Assembly (NCBI GenBank): GCA_037953745.1
Contig: JBAKBP010007469.1
Location: forward strand, 1 to 64,000
Length of the DNA: 64,000 nucleotides
Reading direction: 5' to 3'
Source of the DNA: Lithodes maja
Taxonomy: Eukaryota; Arthropoda; Malacostraca; Decapoda; Lithodidae
Shown: positions 20,786 to 31,766 of the stretch, piece by piece
Layout of the letters: every line of letters starts with the position of its first letter
How positions within the stretch are numbered: position 1 is the first letter of the stretch
The notes under the pieces: generated by a model
What the model was told of the DNA's origin: nothing
Database searches by the model: none
The model's input: only the letters and a program-made list of their open reading frames with translations
Translations under genes and position numbers: made by a program

Positions 20786-22645
20786 TGTGACGCATGTTCA
20801 CGTGTCAGCATGCTGTACAGAAAGCCTAGTCATGCCCCACTCTCGCTAGGATCGTCAGGGCAGGAACTTTGGCTGTAGTCTATGTAGAGTTTCCTAACTT
20901 AGTTCATGTGAGCCGTTGTACTATAAGTATTATGAATATGTATTTTGTTTTCATCTGAGTCAACGAGTTCTATTTTATATCATTAGTTATAAGTATTGTG
21001 TGTAAAACTTATTTGTAATGATGGGAAGAGAAACAGCCACAGTTGGGGGTCAGTGGGTGCGCCAGGCGGGAGGTGGGCCTAACTCACTCCCATTCCTCCC
21101 TCCCTCAGTGCTAGGGGAGCCTTTGTGTATCCCAGAGGAGAGAGAGAAATTACGTAATGGTTGTCAGTGGGCGGTCCTTAGTAGTTCACATTGGGCTCAC
21201 TAGAGGGCCGGGTATAAAAGGGAAGTCTAGCCATTTTTTCATCAGAACTCATTAGGCAGAGCGACTTCTCATTTCCCTTGCTAACTATATATATTCTTCT
21301 GACTGATGGGAACTTTCTCTACTACCTTACATTCGTATCTCCTCTTTTCCCTGCCCTGTTTAACTTCCATGGTCCCGTTGGTGCAGAGCTAGTCAGCCAA
21401 CGTATTATCGCTTGAGTTCTCACGAGATACTTGCCTATTAGATAGCCTATTTTGGAAGGGTTAACTTAGAATAGGATTGATTTATGTTTGTTGCACTTGT
21501 ATATGCATTTCCCTGTGTGTTATTATTATTATTCCTGTTTTCTGCTGGTCTAGGTAATGCTAGACTAGGGTAAGGCTTTTCTGTGTTACGAGTTGTTGTT
21601 TGATGCAGTGGTTAAGCGATAAACCTGCATACTCGTTTCGGTTCAGTGAAGCCTAGGTTGTCTTCGCGGCTGACTGTGTTGAGTTTATAATTTACAGTGC
21701 GTGAGGGCAAGAGCCTACTGTATTTTATTAACAGTTTGTTTTTACTTTGTCAAGGAGCCAGGAGAAAACCAGATATAAGGGATCTGGATTTCTCAAAGTG
21801 CACTTGTTAGTTTTAACGTAATACTTTAAACAGTCGTGAGGACTTCGCTAGGCTACGAGCCGTTTTTGCTCAGTCACTGCTACCTTTTTGCCTACAGTAC
21901 CCCAGCTAGACTTTACTCGATTAGTAGATACAGAATGTAATGTAGCTGTAGCTGTAATGTAATGTAATGAAGCTTTCCTTATGTATGATATTGTTTATGC
22001 ACTATTGATTTCATGTGTTGCAAGCTTGGCTACTTTAGTGCCCACGAGCACAATCCGAGTAGGCTATTGCCGTTGCATTTGCGGAGTACTTCCTTTTAAT
22101 GTTTGCCATTTACTATTGCATATTTTTTAATTATTCTTATGCCAATTTAAGCCTTTAATAGTATTTAATTGCCAGTGTTTTTGCTTATTGAATTACTGTT
22201 CAAAATCCGATACGTATTTCTTACGAGCATCCGAGAAGCATCTAACTTTTTTCAGAAGATTCCTTGCTCGATGCTTAAGGACTATTAATTAACGTAACGT
22301 AATAGTGCCGATCCGAAGTAGAGGGTGGTGGACTTCTTAAGTTCATAGTCAAGGGTGGATTACTTCGGCTTCGGCAACACTATTCTTTTGTGTAGTTGTT
22401 TTTTACTTCATTGTTTGATTGTTGACCAGACTAGATAATTCCTGTCTCTTTATTAGTCTGTTGTTGAACACTAGTACCGAGTTCTTGTATACCCCGTTAT
22501 AGCAGATTGAACTCTGGAGGGTATTGGTGTTTTTTGTTCGGCTGGCAGTACTCAGGGGTTGGGATCGTGTGTTTCCGTTGTGGCAGCGAGCCGTATTCGA
22601 GTCCTGATTGAGAGCCCTTGTGTACCCGAGTGCCAGTTCGTAACA
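20786..22645 (+). repeat. LTR B2 (shared middle LTR)
   Basis: 1,860 bp, serving as 3' LTR of the first and 5' LTR of the second internal region. It has a local expansion (AGCTGTAGCTGTAATGTAATG near 21945) not seen in B1 or B3. PBS TGGCGACCTTGC follows. Confidence 0.88.
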
Positions 22646-22857
22646 AATGGCGACCTTGCTTAGGATTTTGTGAACAGTATACATTTTTGCAGAGTTGTAC
22701 AACATTTGTTTGTTTGTATTTTAGCGTGCATATTGAAGAATATTTTTTTTGTATGGCAATTAGTAAAGCATTTAAGAGACTCCAGTTAATTTAGTAATTA
22801 GTGCTTGCATAGGAAGTTTAACACTTTTGTCTCGAGAATTTTTTTGTGGACTTCAGT

Positions 22858-24921
22858 ATGTCGTGCATTAGCAATGGCGATGAGCGAGAGATGTCATTTG
22901 AAGGTGTGCCGTTAGTAACCAGTGAGGAGGATGCTAGAGTTTTTGTGAGTAAGCGGTACCACGTGACGGAGGAGAGGCTGACGGGGGTGGATGTTTGTGG
23001 CTTGCACCTGATAGCCAAGGTTTTGGGCATTTCCAATGTAGCAGGGATGTCCAAGGGGGAGCTGATTTCCTGGGTGTTGCGTGGGCGACATGGGGTTTCG
23101 GAGGAGAGGGCGTTTGGGGGGGTTCCTCCCCAGATCCCCTCTCACTCGACTCCCACAGTGCCGTCCACTCAGTTACCGGAGGTTAGCACTCTCCCACAGA
23201 GGGATGAGAATTGGCAGATTGGAGTGCCCTCGGGTGGTGCACGTGGTGGTTCCCCAGTTTTTGCCCCCCCTCCTTCAGTAGTGGCAGCTCCCTCTTCCTG
23301 CCTGTCTCCAGATATGGTATTTAGACTTGAGCTTGCTAAGATTGAGGCTAAGAAGCAGGAGAATGAGACTAGGAGGCATGAGATTGAGGTTAGGAGGCAG
23401 GAGGATGAGACCAGGAGGCAGGAGGATGAGACCAGGAGGCATGAGGCTGAGCTTAGGTACGACTCAGAAAAATATTGTGCTAAATTAGATTTAGATAAGA
23501 TTCGTGCAGAGTCGACAGGGACTCGGATGGGCCGTGAGGGCCAAATAAGAGAACAGTCCTTAGCCCACTTAGTCAAATTGGTGCCGGTATTTAGTGAAAC
23601 TGAAGTCACAGAATTTTTTAATCGTTTTGAGAAGAAGTGTAGGGAGCATAATTGGCCTGAAGAGAAGTGGGCAGCTCTAGTCTCCTCAAGACTTACGGGT
23701 AATGGTCTGAAGGCTTATGATGCACTGCCTTTAGAGTCTTGCATTGACTATCCAGAATTGAAGAGAGCTGTCCTACGGGCACACGAGTTGCAACCGGAAA
23801 CATATCGATTGAAGTTTCGGGGTGTTACAAAGACTAGAGAGGCTACCTTTCTTGAACATGCCCGGGACTTAAAAGATGCACTTAAAAACTGGACACGTTC
23901 TGAGAAAGCTGAGACGGCAGAACAGTTGACTGAGCTGTTTCTGCTCGAGCAGTTTTATAAGTGTACTGGTGCAGAAATGACTTTAAATATTAAAGAAAAG
24001 AACCCAAGAACTCTTCAAGAGGCAGCTGAGATGGCTGACCTCAGGTTGTCGCTAATCAGGGGATGTGAATCTGTAAAGCGTGTTGATGCAGTTCCCATGG
24101 GGCGCGATACTCCAAACCCTCGAGCTCAGGACAATCACTATAGATATAAACCTCAGTTTAAAAGCCAAGATACCAGGACAACCAAAGACTACAGCCGTCC
24201 CATTACAGAAGGGTCAGAACTCCGCCCCTTATCGGAAGAGACCGATAGGGGAAGTGGAATGTTTTCATTGTCGAAAGAAGGGGCATTATGAAAAATCTTG
24301 TCCTAGTAAGCCGCCAACTGCAGCCGTGTCTTTGGTGCGCAGCATAGGTGTGGCTGAAATGTCGTCTGGATTTACCCAGGGTAGTTTGCCAGCGGCAGGG
24401 TCACGGGCTATGTATAAGACTCAGGAAGGCTCGTCCCCTGTCCGTGATGTCTTTTGCGCCCATAGAGGGACCGGTAGGGTAAGTTGGGTGGGTTGCCAGC
24501 ATGAGGTGGAAGTTTTGCGTGATACTGGAGCTTCACAGACACTTTTGAAGAATTTCACAGGGCGACCAATTAATGCGGCACGGGTGGTTGTTGTTCAGGG
24601 TATTAATGCGACCAGGTCACACCCGTTGGTTCGTGTGGAGCTGGAAGTTGATGATGTGATTAAGGACTTAGATGTTGGGATCGTTGAGAAATTGCCAGTG
24701 GAGGGCGTCGACATTCTTCTCGGCAACGACTTTGCGGTGCCTGCTTTAGAAGTTCCACCCTTAGTCGTTGCCGAGAGGCCGGCCGACGTGAGTAGGGAGG
24801 AACAAGAGTGGGTAGTGAGTTGTCAACGCCAACAGATGGCATGTGTGGTAACTCGTTCCCAAGCATTTAAGGTATCACAGCCTATTTCCCAGGCCACAGA
24901 ACAGCGGAGGAAGGGAATTAA
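22858..24921 (+). pseudogene. Gypsy B second copy: gag and protease
   Basis: Gag is open from ATG 22858 to 24291 and includes the coiled coil (EVRRQEDETRRQEDETRR-type repeats) and the SCAN-like region. The CCHC knuckle and protease are in the next frame, open from 24080 to the TTAA-type insertion. The shift near 24165-24200 is shared with the first copy. It is either an old inherited lesion or a real frameshift site; A2 needs none there. Confidence 0.82.
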
Positions 24922-25547
24922 CCCGGGAACTGCGGGGAGACTCATAAGAGTTCCCCCGGCGGACTGCGGGGAGACTCTTATGAGTGAGTGAAAAAAAAAA
25001 TTAACTTTTGACATCGATTTTTTTTTTTTTTTTTTTTGTATTTATTTATTTATTTTTTTTTTTTGGCCCCTGGGCCATGCAAAATCTCAGCCCTCTACCT
25101 CCCCTCCTTCCCCACTTTCCTCCTCTCCTTCAGTTATCACCTATTTTCCCTGTTATTCCCTTATTCTGAGGTATATTTTCGTGCTAACATTAGCGAGTTG
25201 CAAGCAGGGTGTTGTCATCTCTGATGGCAAGCGAGTGCAAGAGAGAGAGAGAGAGTATCGATCGACTGTGTCTCAGTGGCCTTGGGGGAAATTGGCGGGA
25301 AAGCAGCTTGCCTCACCCATACATTATACAACTCGCGGGCTATATCTCCGATTTTGACCATCCAAACGCTGTTTTCACTCGTTTTATTGTTGTTTCAGGT
25401 TAATACCTTTATAATCAACCCATAATAGGCGCATATGGATAAGTATTAATGCTATTAATGGCACAATGAATATTTTAGTGACGGAAACACCTCAAATACG
25501 TCAGCACAGGGGGACGTTTCCAATTACCCCCATGCGCACTTCAGAGG
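24922..25547 (+). mobile_element. Non-autonomous TTAA-type element, copy c
   Basis: 626 bp with TTAA at 24918-24921 and 25548-25551, at exactly the same pol position as copy a and nearly identical to it. It is therefore the duplicate of copy a, not an independent insertion. Confidence 0.8.
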
Positions 25548-28500
25548 TTAAGGAGAAGCGGAAGGCTGGGAAAAGTTTGAAGAGTTTAGAACCAGTGGCT
25601 CTCCCAAAAGACCCAATAGCAGGACCTTTGACCGAGTCTGTTGTAACTCCAGTGCCTAACACAGTTGATAAAGTAGTGGAGGAGGCAGAGACTCAGAGAC
25701 AGCACCGTTACCTGCAGCGAGAAAACCGGATGTCTAAGTTGGATGTTGGGGGAGGGCATGAGTTGTTGACCAAGCAGTTAGACATGTTGGCTCCCACAGA
25801 CATTCGAAAGTTGCAATTAGAGGATCCAGAGGTTTTGCAGTGTACCAATGGGGCTGTGGAGTTAGAAGAAGATAGGGATGCAAAGGCAGGGGATTTTTTT
25901 TTCGTTAATGGAATTTTATACCACCGATATCAAGATCCTAAAAGGAACTGGGAGGGCGGATCAGGTACAGTTGACCAGCTGGTCGTGCCAGAGGGCTGCA
26001 GGGAAAGTTTGCTTAGGTTGGCTCATGATTCTCCATTATCAGGACATTTGGGTGCCAAGAAAACGGTGGCAGCTTTGGGGAAATTGTTTTGGTGGCCGGG
26101 GATGAAGTCTCATGTGCAGCCATGGATAAACTCATGTGATATTTGTCAACGTGTCGGGAAACCGAACCAAGTTATTCCTAAGGCTCCGTTACACCCTATT
26201 CCTGTGATTGGGCCACCCTTTAGTAAAATTATTGTTGATTGTTGACATGGTTGGTCCACTCCCTCCCACTAAGGCTGGAAATAAATTTTTGTTAACCATA
26301 ATGGATGTTGCCACTAGATACCCCGATGCATACCCTATGAAAAATGGAATGGGTAAGACGGTAGTCAGTAACTTGTTGTGGTACTACTCAAGGTACGGGT
26401 ACCCGGAGGAGATTCAGTCTGATCAGGGATCTAATTTCACCTCCAACATGTTCAAGCAAACAATGCAACAGCATGGGATACGAGCAGTAGTATCGTCAGC
26501 TTATCACCCTGAGAGTCAAGGGGTGCTTGAGCGGTGGCATGCTACACTTAAAAGCATGCTCAGGTGTTATTGTGCTGACAACGGTATGGATTGGGATCTT
26601 GGATTGCCTTATGTGCTGTTTGCTGCTCGGGAGGGTGAGAGCCTGGGATTTAGTCCAAACGAGCTGATTTTTGTACACCGTGTCAGGGGCCCCCTTAACA
26701 TGCTGAAAGAAATTTGGGAGGGGACTGTGCAGCCTTGTCCATTATTAAAGTATGTGCTTGAAAGCCGTGAGCGCATGCTTAAGAGTCTGGAGATGGCAGG
26801 TAGAAATTTGACAGAATCACAAGCTTTGATGAAGGACAGGTATGATCGCAAAGTGAGGCTCCGGAAGTTCACCGTAGGACAAGAGGTATTAATTTTGTTG
26901 CCTTTGGTTGGTAACCCCCTCTCTGCGAAGTACACTGGACCTTATAAAATTGTAGAACAAATTTCAGACTTAGATTACCTTGTTGCCACTCCAGACAGGA
27001 GGAAAAAGAACCAGTTATGTCACGTAAACCTTATTAAAGAGTATGTGAGGCGCCCCTCTGAGCCTCTCACTGTCCCTGTGTTGGCTTGTTGCAGCCGTGG
27101 TGGAGAAGGAGAGGAGGACAGTCAAGCTTCAGAGGAGGATAGCTGGGATCAACATGTTTCAGCGGATCAGTGGGCGGGGAACTCGAGCCTAAGGGCTGAC
27201 GAGGCGATAGCTCATTTGCCTGAGCCGCAGTTTGATGCTATCCGTCAGTTGTTCGGTTCATACCCCACTGTATTTGCTGAACACCCAGGCCTCACTACTC
27301 AGGCTATGCATGATGTTGACGTGGGGGACCATATACCCTTTAAGTCAATCCCGTACCGTGTGCCCCCCATAAAACTACCAGCTCTGAGGGATGAGTTGGA
27401 GTATATGCTCGGTAGAGGGTTGATAGAGAAAGGCACAGTTAAGTGGACTTCCCCCGTAACACTGCAGCCTAAGCCAGATGGCAAGGTACGTTTTTGTATT
27501 GATTTCCGTAGGTTAAACGGTTTGACTCCAACTAACCCATATCCTCTTCCTCGGGTTGATGATAGTGTTGACAAAATTGGTAATGCTCGTTTTTTGTCTA
27601 AAGTAGATTTAGTAAAAGGTTACTGGCAAGTACCTTTGTCCGAGTGTGCTAAAGAGGTATGTGGTTTTGTTGTGGACGGGAGTACCTACCGGTGCAATGT
27701 TATGCCTTACGGACTTAAGAATGCACCAGCAACGTTTCAGAACCTGATGAATGAAATTGTAAAGGACATTCCGAATTGCACCGTATATTTGGACGATGTA
27801 ATAATTTATGATGACGACTTTGAGAGCCATTGTGAACACCTTGAGACCTTGGTCCGGAAACTTAGTGAAGCAGGTCTGGTATTAAATTTGGCAAAGTGTG
27901 ACTTCGTAAAAGCTACTGTGCAGTATCTTGGGTTTGTAGTGGGAAGGAGACAGGTGTGCCCTCCTCAGAACAAGGTACAGGCTATCAATAAATTTCCGCA
28001 CCCAACAACCAAGAAGCAGGTTATGAGATTCTTGGGTATGATAGGCTACTACAGACGCTTCATAAAAGGTTACTCAACGGTGTTGGCACCTCTCACAGAT
28101 TTGTTATCTAAAGACAAACAGTTTTTGTGGGCACCTGAGTGTGAAAAGGCTTTCACTTTGGTGAAACATTTGCTATGTACTCACCCGATACTCAGGGCCC
28201 CAGACTTTAACAGGCCTTTTCAGCTTGCAACAGATGCTAGTGGTGTAGGGGCTGGTGCCGTCTTGCTACAGACAGACAATGAAGGTGTGGAACACCCAGT
28301 AAGTTTCTTTTCTAAGAAGTTCAATGCTGCACAAAATAACTATTCTACAATAGAAAAGGAATTACTGGCGATTGTGCTGTCGCTCAGGCACTTCGAGGTG
28401 TATGTTCCAGCCTATGGCCCAGTCGTGGTTATCTACACTGATCATCACCCTTTGAGATTCCTGAATCAATTTCACAATCGCAATATGAGACTGACCAGGT

Positions 28501-28601
28501 GGTCTTTGATGTTGCAGGAGTATAACCTGGACATCCGTCATATTGCTGGATGTGACAATGTGATCGCGGATTGTTTATCAAGGGTGGATGATCAGTCGTA
28601 G
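25548..28601 (+). pseudogene. Gypsy B second copy: integrase, RT and RNase H
   Basis: The pol linker and HHCC finger read from the inserted element to about 26236. There a 7-base duplication (GATTGTT, near 26236-26242) shifts the frame; the first copy lacks it. The integrase core from Asp 26243, GPY/F, RT with YLDD (from 27792) and RNase H are then in one frame to the stop at 28601. A 6-base in-frame loss lies near 26635. Order is PR-INT-RT-RH, as in A2. Confidence 0.87.
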
Positions 28602-28967
28602 GCTATCACAGGTGTGTGGGTTTGAGTGGAGGAAAATAGGCTGCCCTTATAGTGCAGCCGGGAAAAACATTTTAAAATATAAAAATCATATAAAAACTCT
28701 TTCTTTTGATATAGGTAATCGTATAAGTTTGTCATAGCCTATAGAGTTTGAGTAGTCCACGAACTATCAAACGGCTGAGCTGCTGTAAGCTGTTGGGAGG
28801 AGTTATAAAATGTGAATTTTTTGTTTTTAATAATAAGATGTGTTTTGGTGATAAACTAAGCTTTGTTTTAGTGCCATGCGGTCGGTCGCTGGGTGTGAGG
28901 GGCTTGATGGGGTTCTGTGTTTGTCAGATTTTAGCTCAGGGTTGAGCGAGTAAAATCTTGGGGGAGG
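28602..28967 (+). other. Gypsy B second copy 3' untranslated region
   Basis: Nearly identical to 20420-20785, with the same short inverted repeat after the stop and the polypurine tract at the end. No gene seen. Confidence 0.55.
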
Positions 28968-31444
28968 TGTGACGCATGTCCACGTGTCAGCATGCTGTAC
29001 AGAAAGCCTAGTCATGCCCCACTCTCGCTAGGATCGTCAGGGCAGGAACTTTGGCTGTAGTCTATGTAGAGTTTCCTAACTTAGTTCATGTGAGCCATTG
29101 TACTATAAGTATTATGAATATGTATTTTGTTTTCATCTGAGTCAACGAGTTCTATTTTATATCATTAGTTATAAGAATTGTGTGTAAAACTTATTTGTAA
29201 TGATGGGAAGAGAAACAGCCACAGTTGGGGGTCAGTGGGTGCGCCAGGCGGGAGGTGGGCCTATCTCACTCCCATTCCTCCCTCCCTCAGTGCTAGGGGA
29301 GCCTTTGTGTATCCCAGAGGAGAGAGAGAAATTACGTAATGGTTGTCAGTGGGCGGTCCTTAGTAGTTCACGTTGGGCTCACTAGAGGGCCGGGTATAAA
29401 AGGGAAGTCTAGCCATTTTTTCATCAGAACTCATTAGGCAGAGCGACTTCTCATTTCCCTTGCTAACTATATATATTCTTCTGACTGATGGGAACTTTCT
29501 CTACTACCTTACATTCTTATCTCCTCTTTTCCCTGCCCTGTTTAACTTCCATGGTCCCGTTGGTGCAGAGCTAGTCTGCTAACATATTATCGCTTGAGTT
29601 CTCACAAGATACTTGCCTATTAGATAGCCTATTTTGGAAGGGTTAACTTAGAATAGGATTGATTTATGTTTGTTGCACTTGTATATGCATTTCCCTGTGT
29701 GTTATTATTATTATTCCTGTTTTCTGCTGGTCTAGGTAATTCTAGAGTGGGGTAAGGCTTTTCTGTGTTACGAGTTGTTGTTTGATGCAGTGGTTAAGCA
29801 ATAAACCTGCATACTCGTTTCGGTTCAGTGAAGCCTAGGTTGTCTTCGCGGCTGACTGTGTTGAGTTTATAATTTATAGTGCGTGAGGGCCAGAGCCTAA
29901 CCACCCTGTATTTTATTAACAGTTTGTTTTTACTTTGTCAAGGAGCCGGGAGAAAACCAGATACAAGGGATCTGGATTTCTCAAAGTGCACTTGTTAGTT
30001 TTAACGTAATACTTTAAACAGTCGTGAGGACTTCGCTAGGCTACGAGCCGTTTTTGCTCAGTCACTGCTACCTTTTTGCCTACAGTACCCCAGCTAGACT
30101 TTACTCGATTAGCCTAACAAGTGCGCACGGGGGTAATTGAAAACGTCCCCCTGTGCTGACGTATTTGAGGTGTTTCCGTCACTAAAATATTCATTGTACC
30201 ATTAATAGCATTAATAATTTTCCATATGCGCCTATTATGGGTTGTTATAAAGGTATTAACCTGAAACAACAATAAAACTAGTGAAAACAGCGTTTGGATG
30301 GTCAAAATCGGAGATATAGCCCGCGAGTTGTATAATGTATGGGTGAGGCAAGCTACCTTCCCGCCAATTTTCCCCAAGGCCACTGCGACACAGTCGATCG
30401 ATACTCTCTCTCTCTCTCTTGCACTCGCTTGCTATCAGTGATGACAACACCCTGCTTGCAACTCGCTAATGTTAGCACGAAAATATACCTCAGAATAAGG
30501 GAATAATAGGGAAAATAGGTGATAACTGAGGGATAGGAGGAAAGTGGGGAAGGAGGGGAGGTAGAGGACTGAGATTTTGCATGGCCCAGGGGCCAAACAA
30601 AAATAAAAAAATAAAAAAATAAAAATAAAAAAAATATTTTTTTTTCGATGTCAAAAGTTGATTTTTTATTTTACTTACTCAGGAGAGTCTTCCCGCAGTC
30701 CGCCGGGGGAACTCTTAAGAGTCTTCCCGCAGCTCCCGGGTTAGTAGATACAGAATAGTATTGAAGCTTTCCTTATGTATGATATTGTTTATGCACTATT
30801 GATTTCATGTGTTGCAAGCTTGGCTACTTTAGTGATTAGTGGCCCACGAGCACAATCCGAGTAGGCTATTGCCGTTGCATTTGCGGAGTACTTCCTTTTA
30901 ATGTTTGCCATTTACTATTGCATATTCTTTTAATTATTCTTATGCCAATTTAAGCCTTTAATAGTATTTAATTGCCAGTGTTTTTGCTTATTGAATTACT
31001 GTTCAAAATCCGATACGTACTTCTTACGAGCATCCGAGAAGCATCTAACTTTTTTCAGAAGATTCCTTGCTCGATGCTTAAGGACTATTAATTAACGTAA
31101 TAGTGCCGATCCGAAGTAGAGGGTGGTGGACTTCTTAAGTTCATAGTCAAGGGTGGAGTACTTCGGCTTCGGCCAACACTATTCTTTTGTGTAGTTGTTT
31201 TTTACTTCATTGTTTGATTGTTGACCAGACTAGATAATTCCTGTCTCTTTATTAGTCTGTTGTTGAACACTAGTACCGAGTTCTTGTATACCCCGTTATA
31301 GCAGATTGAACTCTGGAGGGTATTGGTGTTTTTTGTTCGGCTGGCAGTACTCAGGGGTTGGGATCGTGTGTTTCCGTTGTGGCAGCGAGCCGTATTCGAG
31401 TCCTGATTGAGAGCCCTTGTGTACCCGAGTGCCAGTTCGTAACA
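28968..31444 (+). repeat. LTR B3 (3' LTR of Gypsy B), interrupted
   Basis: 2,477 bp in all because a 628-bp TTAA-type element sits at 30113-30740; without it about 1,845 bp. It ends GTTCGTAACA, followed by the duplicated target TAAC. Confidence 0.87.
30113..30740 (-). mobile_element. Non-autonomous TTAA-type element, copy d (inverted)
   Basis: 628 bp, the reverse complement of copies a-c, inserted in LTR B3 and absent from B1 and B2. The duplicated target is TTAG (30109-30112, 30741-30744), a variant of TTAA. Confidence 0.8.
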
Positions 31445-31448
31445 TAAC

Positions 31449-31766
31449 TTTAAACGGTACCTCTCTTTTTGACATCTGGAGACTTTTGGCCTATACTGTA
31501 TTGTACTAAATTTCCCTCCCGGCTTTTCTTAACTTATGGTGTAATGATTCTATACTTTCATAACTATTATGTAAGGAGTTAAATTGAAAAGCTCCAGATT
31601 GCTAGTCTACATTGCGCACAATTCTTATTCCGCATTTCGTGAGGGTGTTTTATTTTCGGCTCGCGATTTATTTCATTTCTCGAAGTACTGTATTGTTGTC
31701 CGCAACTTATTCGGTCTGGCATTGATAGTTTGATTTAACGTCAATAGATTTCCTTCCCGTATAATC
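31449..31766 (+). other. BEL leader, last part before gag
   Basis: AT-rich, with no supported frame. It continues 11563-11999 once Gypsy B is removed. Confidence 0.55.

Larger units (their letters stand above)
12000..31444 (+). mobile_element. Gypsy B: tandem LTR-internal-LTR-internal-LTR element
   Basis: Three LTRs (12000-13842, 20786-22645, 28968-31444) alternate with two internal regions. A single 4-bp duplication TAAC lies at the outer ends only (11996-11999, 31445-31448). The family shares gag-pol with Gypsy A, but its LTRs are clearly diverged. Both internal regions carry the same TTAA-type insertion at the same gag-pol site, so the tandem formed after that insertion. A further copy in the first RT region and another in the third LTR came later. 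Likely origin: unequal recombination between LTRs. A misassembly cannot be excluded from sequence alone. Confidence 0.85.
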
